From assembly GCF_020886695.1 (NCBI RefSeq), contig NZ_AP024485.1:1621001-1685000 (forward strand): a stretch of 64,000 bases of DNA, read 5' to 3'. The notes beneath the pieces were generated by a model. It ran no database searches. It saw only the letters and a list, made by a program, of their open reading frames with translations, and had not been told where the DNA came from. The translations under genes were made by a program, and so were the position numbers. How positions within the stretch are numbered: the first letter of the stretch is position 1; every line of letters begins with the position of its first letter. Of this stretch, positions 33,517 to 42,243 are shown one piece after another. Source of the stretch: Pseudodesulfovibrio sediminis (GTDB lineage: Bacteria; Desulfobacterota; Desulfovibrionia; Desulfovibrionales; Desulfovibrionaceae).

Positions 33517-33534
33517 ACCGCATACCATCACTCA

Positions 33535-33574
33535 CAAAAAAGGGGCGACATCATACTGATGTCGCCCCTTTTTC
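33535..33574 (+). terminator. Terminator of the NSS operon
   Basis: AGGGGCGACATCA/TGATGTCGCCCCT, a long perfect stem with A run before and T5 after; possibly bidirectional. Confidence 0.92.
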
Positions 33575-33744
33575 ATAGTCAACAACCATTTTCCCAACAG
33601 GATTATTGACATACTTTTCAAATGAATTGTACATTTGAGCCTGCTCTGGCACAAAAGGGTCTCTTTTGTGCGTATTGACGCTTCCCCCTTTTCATAAGCT
33701 CCGTAGTTTTACTGGATTCACCTTTATTCAGTCGGGGAAACACC

Positions 33745-34665
33745 ATGCCAATGACCAGAGCCTTGCTTTACTACCTTGTCTACTTTTCGATTTTCACCAT
33801 TCTCGCCGTAACCCTGTGAAAACCATTAGAAGAATTGGGAGTACCAAATCAGGACCTGCCAATCCTTCTTTCCTGGATGATGACAATTATTTTCATGATA
33901 ATGACCTTGATCCTCACCGTCATTGCCCCTGAAAAACCATTTGCCTTTACCAGTAAAGCCCGTCGATTAACACATTTCTGCGTATATGTTGGCCTATTTA
34001 CCCTGTTGGCCTGCATTCTCCCCATCTTCCCAGCCAAGAAAAATCTGGATTATACCTGGGCAGCTGGCTTGGCACCACTCGCCCTCTTTCCTTTGATGGT
34101 TCAATCCATACGCCCTCCGATCAAACTGATTGCCATCCCCAAGTCGCGCGACAGTCGATGGCGGCACCTCAAATACAGCGGCATATACTCCCTCGTTTTG
34201 CTCCTTTTAGGCATAGCAGTAGCCGCCTATGCCATGACCATCGGACCAAAGCGTATTGATTCAGCTAATTTTACTGTGCTTATATATGCCACTGCGGCTA
34301 TTCTTTACGGAGTTCATTTGATCCTGCTCCACCGAATCATCGTGATCAAGCCACACTCTCGGTTTGACGCAATGCCTGCTATGGCCCGCTACAAAAGGCT
34401 GGCTGCCTATATCATTACCTATGCTGCCATCGACATACTTGGACCCTGGATTATTTCGGAATACTGGCAGTGGCAGTCTGACATTTTTGCCAATTGCTCT
34501 CTAGCCATCGTTATTACCTTCTTTTTCTGTGCGGCATATGGGACTGATGGGACGCCGTTCAAGGGCGTAACCATCTTCTCAGGACCGATTCAGGCACATA
34601 AAGAGGGGGCGAATAGCTCAATCAGACGCCGTCTCAAGGAGATTCACGCGAATACTGAAGTATAG
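33745..34665 (+). CDS. Multi-pass membrane protein with an in-frame TGA near the start
   Basis: A 306-codon frame encodes a hydrophobic protein with about seven membrane segments that I do not recognise. It begins MPMTRALLYYLVYFSIFTILAVTL after a GGGGAA site, then has TGA at 33817-33819, and the same frame continues KPLEELGVPNQDLPILLSWMM to the end. Either a Trp codon has mutated to stop (pseudogene or restart at TTG 33835), or TGA is read through or decoded as selenocysteine; a weak hairpin (GA-A-TTGG/CCAA-A-TC) follows 12 nt later. The protein has no obvious redox context, so Sec is less likely here than in the rhodanese. Confidence 0.55.
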
Positions 34666-34692
34666 TTGGCCGGACATTCAGGGGGAAAAAAA

Positions 34693-35334
34693 TCAGATAT
34701 ACCTGTACATCACCATGAAGTGACACGCGCTGCCGCCAATGACGAACAGATGAAAAATCTCATGAAACCCAAAATGACCGGGAAGCGGGTTGGGCCATTT
34801 GATCGCATAGATAACCGCACCTATGGAGTAACTCAGTCCGCCAGCCACCAGCCAGCCAAGGGCCGGACCTGGTAGAGACAGATAGAGCGGATAGGCACCC
34901 ACCAGGATCAGCCACCCCATGCCGAGATAGATACCCGTGGAAAGCCAACGCGGTGCGGTCAGCCAAAAAACTTTCATGACGATGCCTGACAGGGCCAGCC
35001 CCCAGATGACACCAAAGATGGACCAGCCCCATGGGCCACGCAGGGGGATGAGACAAATGGGGGTGTAGGTGGCTGCGATATAGAAGAAGATCATGGAGTG
35101 ATCCACTCGTCGCAGAAAACGCACCTTGTCCTCGGAGACCGGTAGCCAGTGGTAAAGCGTGCTGGCCGTGTACAGCAGCACCATGCCCCCGCCAAAAATG
35201 GAAAAGGTCACGATATGCCACGGCATGGCCGGACTGACCGAACGCAGAATCAACAGGACCGTACCGAAAATGGCCAGCGCCGCTGCTATACAATGAGTCA
35301 GTCCGCTCATGGGATCACGAAGGGAAATGGCCAC
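34693..35334 (-). CDS. Hemolysin III family (YqfA-like) membrane protein
   Basis: A 213-aa seven-TM protein of the PAQR-related hemolysin III family. The conserved elements are YTASTLYHWLP, VRFLRRVDHSMIFFYIAATYTPI, and near the C-terminus FGFHEIFHLFVIGGSACHF, with His residues that bind metal in the family. A GTG start at 35334 (GGAG 5 bases upstream) gives the normal family length; a longer frame to 35472 overlaps the Rrf2 gene. Function in bacteria is unclear; membrane stress or lipid-linked roles are discussed for the family. Confidence 0.85.
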   Translation of the reverse strand: MAISLRDPMSGLTHCIAAALAIFGTVLLILRSVSPAMPWHIVTFSIFGGGMVLLYTASTLYHWLPVSEDKVRFLRRVDHSMIFFYIAATYTPICLIPLRGPWGWSIFGVIWGLALSGIVMKVFWLTAPRWLSTGIYLGMGWLILVGAYPLYLSLPGPALGWLVAGGLSYSIGAVIYAIKWPNPLPGHFGFHEIFHLFVIGGSACHFMVMYRYI

Positions 35335-35437
35335 AGATGCTCCACGGTAAAAGATACACCGATCATACAGGATACACCAGTCCACAGGGATAAACAAGCG
35401 TTTCACCCCCTCCAGGATCAACAACAGCGCACGCTGA

Positions 35438-35890
35438 TCAGGGCCGGGTACGCCCCAATGGAGTCGGGACAAAATGGCCGCAGGTTGCTGTGTCGCTCAG
35501 CAGGTCTGCCAGTGTGAACGTATTCAACCGATCATACATGGCGTCCGCAGCTTCCTGCCACAACCTGCGGGTGAGGCAGACATCAAGGCGGTCACAATCC
35601 TTTTCATCACTGCGGCATTCCACCAGGGAATCGTCGCCTTCCAGGGCGTACACGACCCGTCCAATGGATATCTCCTCTGGAGGAACAGCCAGTGAGTGCC
35701 CGCCGTGGGGCCCCCGTTTGGAAGTGACAAACCCGATATCTTTCAACTTGCGGATGAGCTTTTCCAGATACTTTGCGGAAACGCCCTGTCGATCTGCAAT
35801 ATCATGAATGCGGACAGGTCCTTCCTGACAATGCTGTGCAATGTCGATCATCATTCGTGTGCCGTAACGGCTTCGTGTGGTCAGTTTCAT
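35438..35890 (-). CDS. Rrf2-family transcriptional regulator
   Basis: A 150-aa winged-HTH regulator. The Rrf2 start MKLTTRSRYGTRMMIDIAQH and the recognition region ADRQGVSAKYLEKLIRKLKDIGFVTSKRGPHGG are clear. Three cysteines in VECRSDEKDCDRLDVCLTRRLW match the spacing used to bind an Fe-S cluster in IscR/NsrR-type members, so it may sense iron-sulfur status, oxygen or NO. The start has an AGAGG site. It precedes the hemolysin III gene in the same direction. Confidence 0.88.
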   Translation of the reverse strand: MKLTTRSRYGTRMMIDIAQHCQEGPVRIHDIADRQGVSAKYLEKLIRKLKDIGFVTSKRGPHGGHSLAVPPEEISIGRVVYALEGDDSLVECRSDEKDCDRLDVCLTRRLWQEAADAMYDRLNTFTLADLLSDTATCGHFVPTPLGRTRP

Positions 35891-35954
35891 ATGAACCTCT
35901 TGATTCATCTCTATGTTGTATGCGTGACCGCCTCTTCCACGACAAGGCGGTCGT

Positions 35955-36232
35955 TCAGAAAAAATTCTTCAGCATCCCGAAGTAACCAAGGACAACAACA
36001 ATTTTGGCAAGTACAGCCCACGCCTTTTGACCTTGATACCATTGGAACTACGCCAGATGGCAACGGAAATGAAGATCCAATAGACAAGACTCAACAGAAG
36101 AAAGAACAGTATGCTCAGTGCGGTCAATCTGTTTTGGGCAACAACAACGCTCAACAACAGTATGATAACATTCAAAAAAAACAGTACCGACGACCCCATA
36201 AATCCAATAGGTTTGAGCCAACGGGAACTCAC
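35955..36232 (-). pseudogene. Small membrane protein gene broken by a frameshift
   Basis: The first frame gives a two-TM protein ending SLVYWIFISVAIWRSSNGIK and then nonsense. In the -1 frame from about 36032 the sequence continues GQKAWAVLAKIVVVLGYFGM..., which is the expected conserved ending of this small membrane protein family. One base (a G in the AAGGT run) is missing. It may be a real inactivation, an assembly error or a programmed shift. The start codon is uncertain (GTG at 36232). Confidence 0.6.
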
Positions 36233-36308
36233 CGCGCCATAGAGCCTTGATCTTGTCTATTTTACCTCCGACGCATAATTCACCTACTTTTCATAGGAGA
36301 ATTATCAT

Positions 36309-36342
36309 AAAAAAAAGGGCGCGACAACAATTCACGCCCTTA
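36309..36342 (-). terminator. Terminator of the CbiM/NikL-like pair
   Basis: Minus-strand AAGGGCG..CGCCCTT stem followed by eight T residues, 21 bases past the stop of the NikL-like gene. Confidence 0.85.
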
Positions 36343-36362
36343 AAAGTCTGATTTAGGGCAAA

Positions 36363-36950
36363 TTACTTTCCCTGACGCCGCCCTTTCATGTATGCGGCGA
36401 CACCGAACAAACCGATAATCCAACCTATTCCGCCGATAATCTCAGTCATTGAAGGCCCGGCATCGTGCATCTCGGCAAGCATGCGCTTCACTGGCTCCAA
36501 CTCCCGATGCACGATCTTCTCCACTTCAGAGGAGCCAACAGAAGACGTCACGGCTGTCGGTTGGACAGCGGCAGGGTCTTTTGCCGAGGCCGCTGGGGCC
36601 GTATCAGTACCATACTCCGCATACTTGACGACCCACTCTGCCTGATGACCGGTACCGGCCTTGAGCAGCAGACGCAGATCCATGTGATTCGCATGGGCCG
36701 CCTCGGGAATTTCGAAATCAAATCGTCCCTGCTGATTGGTAGAACCGCTGAGCAACAGGGTGCCTGTGGCAACGTCATAGACCTCGACGATCCCGTCGTA
36801 CACGCGCTTGCTCTTGCTGTACCCGCTGTCCGTGACCACGGTGTTGCCTTCGACATAGGCGAAAATATTTACTTTATGCGCTTCGGATACCGCTGCCAGA
36901 AACAGGGTGACGGCCATTGCCAGACAAATGGAAAGAATCAGACGTTTCAT
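36363..36950 (-). CDS. Nickel/cobalt uptake accessory protein (NikL/CbiL-like)
   Basis: A 195-aa protein: signal peptide (MKRLILSICLAMAVTLFLAA, cleavage near SEA|HK), a beta-rich extracytoplasmic domain starting HKVNIFAYVEGNTVVTDSGYS with a Ni/Co-coordinating His near the mature N-terminus, a linker rich in Ala and Thr, and a C-terminal membrane helix (IIGGIGWIIGLFGVAAYM). This is the layout of NikL/CbiL-type subunits of ECF metal transporters. Its ATG overlaps the CbiM-like stop by 4 bases. No CbiQ or CbiO gene follows. Confidence 0.8.
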   Translation of the reverse strand: MKRLILSICLAMAVTLFLAAVSEAHKVNIFAYVEGNTVVTDSGYSKSKRVYDGIVEVYDVATGTLLLSGSTNQQGRFDFEIPEAAHANHMDLRLLLKAGTGHQAEWVVKYAEYGTDTAPAASAKDPAAVQPTAVTSSVGSSEVEKIVHRELEPVKRMLAEMHDAGPSMTEIIGGIGWIIGLFGVAAYMKGRRQGK

Positions 36951-37543
36951 GCAGCAAGCACCTCCGGCTTGACTTTGGCGAGAAATCCATACGCGAACCC
37001 GGTAATAACCCCCTCAACAACCATGATGGGCAGGTGGGCGTAAAACAAAACCTTGGCGGCATTCACAAAGGCATCTCCAGACAGTGCCAACGCACTGGCT
37101 GTAAGGACTGTACTGAGTAACATGGCCAAAAAACCGCAGGAGAAGGCAGCAATAAACTTGCTCCCGGTCCCCTTTGCGAGCATGGGCCGAAATAGATAAA
37201 AACAGATCACCGCAGGTGCGGCCATGGTGAAACAATTGAGTCCCAGCACGGTCAATCCCCCAAACTGGAACAACACGGCCTGGAGCGTCAGCGCCACCAG
37301 AATGGACGGGAACGCGCCCCACCCGAGGATCACGCCGAGCAGGCCGCCGAGGATTAGATGACCGTTGGCCGGTCCGATGGGCACATGGATAAGTGAGGCG
37401 ACAAAAAAGGCGGCTGACAATATGGCCACTGACATGAGCTCGTCATAGTCGATTTTCTTGAGCCCGATGGCAGTTCCAGCCACGGTCAGAGCCGCTCCTC
37501 CCAGGAGCACGGGTCCGGACAAGACCCCTTCTGATATATGCAT
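36947..37543 (-). CDS. CbiM/NikM-like metal-binding S component
   Basis: A 198-aa membrane protein of the CbiM/NikM family, the S component of ECF cobalt/nickel importers. It starts with the metal-binding N-terminus MHISEGVLSGPVLLGG, where Met1 and His2 coordinate the ion, and has the HVPIGPANGHLILGGLLGVILG signature with conserved His residues. About six TM helices. The partner energising genes (CbiQ, CbiO) are absent from the window, so the pair either uses subunits encoded elsewhere or works alone. The divergent 37544-37752 region shows no recognised metal riboswitch. Confidence 0.88.
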   Translation of the reverse strand: MHISEGVLSGPVLLGGAALTVAGTAIGLKKIDYDELMSVAILSAAFFVASLIHVPIGPANGHLILGGLLGVILGWGAFPSILVALTLQAVLFQFGGLTVLGLNCFTMAAPAVICFYLFRPMLAKGTGSKFIAAFSCGFLAMLLSTVLTASALALSGDAFVNAAKVLFYAHLPIMVVEGVITGFAYGFLAKVKPEVLAA

Positions 37544-37752
37544 TTATTCCTGCTTTTTCTGTATGTCGCGCCACGAGAACGAGTGCGATTACAGGGCGTT
37601 TTTAAGTCGTGTTAACATTTTCAAATCCGTATACACCCTGTGACAGCATTTTTCAAGGGGTGTTCACTGTTCTGAACGCTATCCGCCCCGGTTGCCAACA
37701 CCCTGTATTTTCGGCACTGTTGGGAGCCTACAAACATCCAATGGGAGCACGC

Positions 37753-39000
37753 ATGTCCGTTATCATTCGCAAGAGCCTTCTGGAGCTTATATTTTCCGGC
37801 GCATTCATGAAGCGGTGGAACGACAAGCTGCGGCCCATGGAGCTGGTGGAAGTGGACAAGCAGGGACACAAGATGATTGTGGCCTGGCTGCTTTTCCTGC
37901 TCAACTCCCACGATCTGGACGTGGCCCGAAAGCGCGCCCTGGGCGAAGCGATCATCGAAGGCGGTATCTATGACTATCTTTTCAGACTGGTCATCACGGA
38001 CATCAAGCCGCCGGTGTTTTATCGCATCAAGGAAAACCCCGAAGACTACAAGACACTGTCCAAGTGGGTGCTTGATCAGCTCCGCCCCCGGATCATGCCG
38101 TTGGGTGAAGAGTTCATGGAAGGGATGAACGAGTATCTCATGCAGCCCGAAGACAAGGGGCTTGCCCGCCGCATCCTCAAGGCGGCTCACCTGTATGCCA
38201 GCTATTCCGAATTCAAGCTGCTCAAGTCCATCAATACCATGGACCATGAACTGATCGAGATCGAAGAAAGTTTCATCTCCCGTCTGGAAAGCCTCCGCGA
38301 CCTTGAAGGCGTCTCTGCACTGTTGAATGAAGATAGCAACGTCCTCGGCGGATTCGCGCGCATGTGCGGTCGGCTCCGGTTCCAGAAGCGCTGGTCGCAA
38401 ACACCGCGTGTGCCCGAGACCTCCGTCCTTGGACACATGTTCATCGTGGCCACCTATTCCTGGTTTTTCAGCATGGAAGTTGGGGCGTGCCGCGCTCGAC
38501 GCCAGAACAATTTTTTCTGCGGACTCTTTCACGACCTGCCCGAGCTGCTCACCCGAGATATCATCTCGCCGGTCAAAGGCGCATCACAGGAGATCGGCGA
38601 TCTGATACATGAGTATGAAAACCGCGAATTGCTGCGCGTGGTACTGACCCCGCTCAAGGATGGTGGCTATACGGATATCGCGGCCAGGCTGGAGTATCTG
38701 CTCGGACTTGAGGTGGGCAGCGAGTTCAAGGCCACGGTCGTGCATAACGGCATCATCAAGGAAGCCAGCGACAGGCAACTTGCCGGGGAATACAATCAGG
38801 ACTCCCTCGACCCCAAGGACGGTCCGTTGCTCAAGGTCGCGGATTCACTCGCAGCCTATATCGAAGCCCATACCGCGCTCAAGAACGGCATCTCATCCGA
38901 CCAGCTCCATCACGCTCTCTATCGTATCCAGCAGAATTACAACAAGAAACCGGTCATCGCAGGAGTGCAGGTGAGCGCCCTGCTCGCGGATTTCGGATAA
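37753..39000 (+). CDS. HD-domain protein (YfbR-like phosphohydrolase region)
   Basis: A 415-aa protein. The C-terminal half carries an HD phosphohydrolase core: His in TSVLGHMFIVATYSW, the HD pair in FCGLFHDLPELLTRDIISPVKG, and a later Asp in LLKVADSLAAYIEAH. This resembles the COG1896 (5'-nucleotidase-like) group. The N-terminal 200 residues are helical without a motif I know. The start at 37753 is chosen for GGGAG 6 bases upstream. Substrate not known; it stands alone. Confidence 0.75.
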   Translation: MSVIIRKSLLELIFSGAFMKRWNDKLRPMELVEVDKQGHKMIVAWLLFLLNSHDLDVARKRALGEAIIEGGIYDYLFRLVITDIKPPVFYRIKENPEDYKTLSKWVLDQLRPRIMPLGEEFMEGMNEYLMQPEDKGLARRILKAAHLYASYSEFKLLKSINTMDHELIEIEESFISRLESLRDLEGVSALLNEDSNVLGGFARMCGRLRFQKRWSQTPRVPETSVLGHMFIVATYSWFFSMEVGACRARRQNNFFCGLFHDLPELLTRDIISPVKGASQEIGDLIHEYENRELLRVVLTPLKDGGYTDIAARLEYLLGLEVGSEFKATVVHNGIIKEASDRQLAGEYNQDSLDPKDGPLLKVADSLAAYIEAHTALKNGISSDQLHHALYRIQQNYNKKPVIAGVQVSALLADFG

Positions 39001-39094
39001 AAATTTTTATTTGTATATAGATCTATGAATTGATACTTTTAAAAAAAAGAAGGTAGCAATTTCGGCATTACCACATGAAATTCTGGAGAAGGCT

Positions 39095-39964
39095 GTGGTT
39101 TCCAAACATTTAATTATGGTTATCGTATTGGTGTTGATCTGTACGACGACGCCTGCCTTTCCCAGGGATGAAATACTGCTTCCTTTGGGAGCTTCTCCTA
39201 CCGACCAGCGCAACATCTATCCTGTCAGGGTACTCAAGAAGGCACTTGATGCCACTCTTGACACGGATGGTCCATATTCGATCACTTATGCATCGCTCCG
39301 AATGACACGAAATCGTGCGTTGTCAGAACTGGAAGAAGGAAAGACGCTCACCGTCTATCCAGCGGCAACACGGGCAGAATGGGAAGCAAATGCGATTCCT
39401 GTTCGCATTCCCTTCATGAAAGGTCTCTTGGGGTATCGCCTCCTTCTTGTCCATAGAGACCGCTTGCCATATTTAGGCAACGTGAAGGATATTGAGCATC
39501 TGAAAAAGTTCAGGGCCGGGGGAGGGACCCAGTGGACGACAACAGCCATCCTGAACAAAGCAGGGTTCAATGTTATTACCAGCTCGCATTATGATGGACT
39601 CTTCGGGATGCTCGCATCTCACCGTTTTGAGATATTCCCTCGCGGAATAAATGAAATATATCTAGAGCTTAAAGAAAACAAAAAAAAGTACCCCGAACTT
39701 CGGGTCGAACCCACACTTGCACTCTATTTCCCCACTCCAAGCTACTTCTTTATTTCGCCCAAACACCCTGAACTTGCGGACCGTATCAGGCGAGGAATGG
39801 AGATTCTGCTCAAAACAGGCGTCCTCGATCAACTGTTCGAAAGGGAATTCAACACTGTAATAGCACAAGCCAACCTCAAAAGCAGACGCATCCTGACGAT
39901 CCCCAACCCGATGCTCCCCAAAGAAACACCGCTTGATCAGCCAGAACTCTGGTTTATCCCCTGA
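39095..39964 (+). CDS. Periplasmic solute-binding-like protein
   Basis: A 289-aa exported protein. After a GTG start with GGAGAAGG upstream, it has a hydrophobic signal (HLIMVIVLVLICTTTPAF, cleavage near PRDE). The mature part follows the two-lobe SBP family 3 pattern, with a YSITYASLRMTRNRALSELEEGKT segment and PRGINEIYLELKENKKKYPEL. It resembles the orphan binding protein at 2199-3083 in type only. No transporter genes are adjacent, so a sensory or scavenging role is open. Confidence 0.65.
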   Translation: MVSKHLIMVIVLVLICTTTPAFPRDEILLPLGASPTDQRNIYPVRVLKKALDATLDTDGPYSITYASLRMTRNRALSELEEGKTLTVYPAATRAEWEANAIPVRIPFMKGLLGYRLLLVHRDRLPYLGNVKDIEHLKKFRAGGGTQWTTTAILNKAGFNVITSSHYDGLFGMLASHRFEIFPRGINEIYLELKENKKKYPELRVEPTLALYFPTPSYFFISPKHPELADRIRRGMEILLKTGVLDQLFEREFNTVIAQANLKSRRILTIPNPMLPKETPLDQPELWFIP

Positions 39965-40017
39965 CAGGCCCGTCCCCAAAACCACATACCCACCGCAACC
40001 CTGAGGCGGGCACCACG

Positions 40018-41397
40018 CTATTTTTTGACCAGCAACGCCACTGTTTCGATATGGTGCGTATGCGGGAACATGTCCACAGCCCGAACGCGGGTGAGTTCGT
40101 ATTTCTCGGACAACCGTTTGATGTCGCGGGCCAGCGTTGCCGGATCACAGGACACGGCGATGATTTTAGCCGGAGCGAGCCGGAGCAGCGCCTTGGCCGT
40201 GTTCTCGTGCATGCCGGACCTCGGCGGATCCACAACAAGCACGTCCGGCTTGGGCAGAGATTTCAGGTTGGCCGTTGCGTCCAGAGTTCCGGCCACGAAT
40301 TCACAGTTGGTCAGATCATTGAGCTTGGCCGAACTCCACGCCTTGGCCACGGATTCTTCGCTGATCTCATAACCGACCACGCGCTTGACCTTGTCAGCCA
40401 GGAACACGCCGATGGCGCCGGAACCACAGTACAGGTCCAGCACGGTTTCTGAGCCGGAGAACTCGCCGAACTCGACCACAGTGCCGAACAGCTCGCCAGC
40501 GGCAGCGGTGTTGGTCTGGAAAAATCCGTTGGGAGAGACATGGTACCGCGCCTCACGATCACCGTGTGCAACCATCTCCTCCACCACCTTGGAGCCGAGA
40601 CGAAACTCGACATACTCGCCAATGGCCAGCGTGCTGCGCTTGCTGCGTGAAGAATGGGTGAAGCAGGTCAGCTCGGGAAAACGATCCACCAAGGCCGCGC
40701 CAAGCGTTTCGACCTGCGGGTATTTCCGCCTGTCAGCTGAAGTAATGATATGCACCAGCACTTCGCCAAGGGACGTGCGGCGAATGACCAGATGACGCCA
40801 GAAACCGTTTTCGGTCTTGGGGTCATACGCGGCAACACCGGACTCGCGACAGAAATCCCGGACAGCCTTGAGCACGTCGATGTCGCGGCTGGAGCAGAGG
40901 TGACATTCCTCGATATCGAGTACAGGTGCCAACCCCTTTTCTCCGGCAGGCAGCTGTGCGCGCAGGCCGAGATGCAGGGAGCCGTCACGCCGCTCAAAGG
41001 CGAACTCCATTTTATTGCGGTAATTCCACTGCGCCGGAGACGCGAGCGGAGCATCCATGGCGACATCCACGCCGCCGATGCGATTCAGGGAGCTTTGCAC
41101 CTGAGCCGCTTTCTGCGCAAGCTGCTCGGAATATTCGAGGTCCTGCATGGCACACCCGCCGCACTCTCCGTAATGGGCGCACCGGGGGTCCACGCGATGG
41201 GACGAAGGAGTAACCACGGACTCGACCACGCCTTCGGCAAACCGTTTCTTGGCACGAACGATTCGGGCGGACACGATGTCGCCGGGCAATCCGCCCGCCA
41301 CAAACACGGCCATCCCCTCCACGCGGGCCACACCGCGACCGCCAACGGCCAGAGATTCAATGGTGCATTCGATGATGTCGTCTTTCTTCAAGGGCAT
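40018..41397 (-). CDS. 23S rRNA (uracil-5-)-methyltransferase, RlmD/TrmA family
   Basis: A 459-aa SAM-dependent RNA methyltransferase. The N-terminal TRAM domain (MPLKKDDIIECTIESLAVGGRG) binds RNA; a [4Fe-4S] cysteine set follows (CAHYGECGGCAMQDLEY and a later HLCS). The SAM site is in VLDLYCGSGAIGVFLA, and the catalytic region has VVDPPRSGMHENT and the motif IIAVSCDPATLARDI with the nucleophilic Cys. RlmD forms m5U1939 in 23S rRNA; whether this copy is RlmD or RlmCD is not decided here. Monocistronic. Confidence 0.9.
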   Translation of the reverse strand: MPLKKDDIIECTIESLAVGGRGVARVEGMAVFVAGGLPGDIVSARIVRAKKRFAEGVVESVVTPSSHRVDPRCAHYGECGGCAMQDLEYSEQLAQKAAQVQSSLNRIGGVDVAMDAPLASPAQWNYRNKMEFAFERRDGSLHLGLRAQLPAGEKGLAPVLDIEECHLCSSRDIDVLKAVRDFCRESGVAAYDPKTENGFWRHLVIRRTSLGEVLVHIITSADRRKYPQVETLGAALVDRFPELTCFTHSSRSKRSTLAIGEYVEFRLGSKVVEEMVAHGDREARYHVSPNGFFQTNTAAAGELFGTVVEFGEFSGSETVLDLYCGSGAIGVFLADKVKRVVGYEISEESVAKAWSSAKLNDLTNCEFVAGTLDATANLKSLPKPDVLVVDPPRSGMHENTAKALLRLAPAKIIAVSCDPATLARDIKRLSEKYELTRVRAVDMFPHTHHIETVALLVKK

Positions 41398-41588
41398 GGG
41401 TACTCCGATATGTTGTATTGCATAGCTGTTCTGAATGTTTTATGCGCCGGGCGCAAGGAAAAGTCTGCCCGTAGCGTGTTTCCACCATACGTGAAGACTA
41501 AACGTTTTCCGCAGCTGTGCCGCGATTGATCATTCAGGGCAGGGAGGCGGTTTGACACGGATTCCTTCGCTTGTCTATGAGATATGTC

Positions 41589-41894
41589 ATGATCGACAAG
41601 GCCACCGCACTGGAAACCGTTCTCCGCAAGCTCAAAAAGCTACCCGTGGGACACGCCATCGACCTGCGCACATACAAACGCAACAGATCCGTCGTCATCA
41701 AACACGTAGCCCAGGATGCATTTGATGTGATGGAACACGGATTTCATGAAGAACGCTTTCAGGTTCCCCTGTCCGCAATGAAGAAGCTCCTGAAAAGTCT
41801 CTTGAAAAGGGAATTTCCCCGCTCAACGAAAATCCGCCTTTACGACCTTGGCGAGACCGAAACAGACATCCGTATCGCGAGAAAAAAAATATGA
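41589..41894 (+). CDS. Small basic protein, first of a tandem paralog pair
   Basis: A 101-aa protein of unknown function, starting MIDKATALETVLRKLKKLPV. It is clearly paralogous to the following gene: both share ALxTxLxKxKKL, a TYKRxR block, and KKLxKxLLKREFPRSxKIR near the end. The start is aligned to the paralog; an ATG four codons earlier is possible. Positive charge on the C-terminal helix suggests nucleic-acid contact, but no known domain is seen. Tandem duplication is the likely origin. Confidence 0.65.
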   Translation: MIDKATALETVLRKLKKLPVGHAIDLRTYKRNRSVVIKHVAQDAFDVMEHGFHEERFQVPLSAMKKLLKSLLKREFPRSTKIRLYDLGETETDIRIARKKI

Positions 41895-41967
41895 TGTTGC
41901 AACTTCTCGCACATACTGCCCATACTCTCGGTCACGACCTGCAACCAACAACAGAGAGCGCACACAG

Positions 41968-42243
41968 ATGATCGACGCAGCCTCCGCACTGACAACCATA
42001 TTGACCAAAACCAAAAAACTGACCGTGGACACCGGCCTTGAACTGCTCACCTACAAACGGGATCGCGGCCTGCGCATCTGGTACAATGGCAAGGATATGT
42101 ACACCATCAAGGAATTCGGTTTTGAGTACAATGTCATTGAAACGAACTTCAACGACCTGAAAAAGTTGATCAAGACCCTGCTCAAGCGGGAGTTCCCCCG
42201 TTCAAAGAAGATTCGGGTTCGCGAAATCCAGGGCTGGGACTAG
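41968..42243 (+). CDS. Small basic protein, second of a tandem paralog pair
   Basis: A 91-aa paralog of the preceding gene, starting MIDAASALTTILTKTKKLTV and ending LKREFPRSKKIRVREIQGWD. The conserved KREFPRS motif and the length suggest the same fold. It lies 73 bases downstream of the first copy and its stop overlaps the stop of the convergent DUF3108 gene by 4 bases. The start is set at the ATG matching the paralog. Function unknown. Confidence 0.65.
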   Translation: MIDAASALTTILTKTKKLTVDTGLELLTYKRDRGLRIWYNGKDMYTIKEFGFEYNVIETNFNDLKKLIKTLLKREFPRSKKIRVREIQGWD

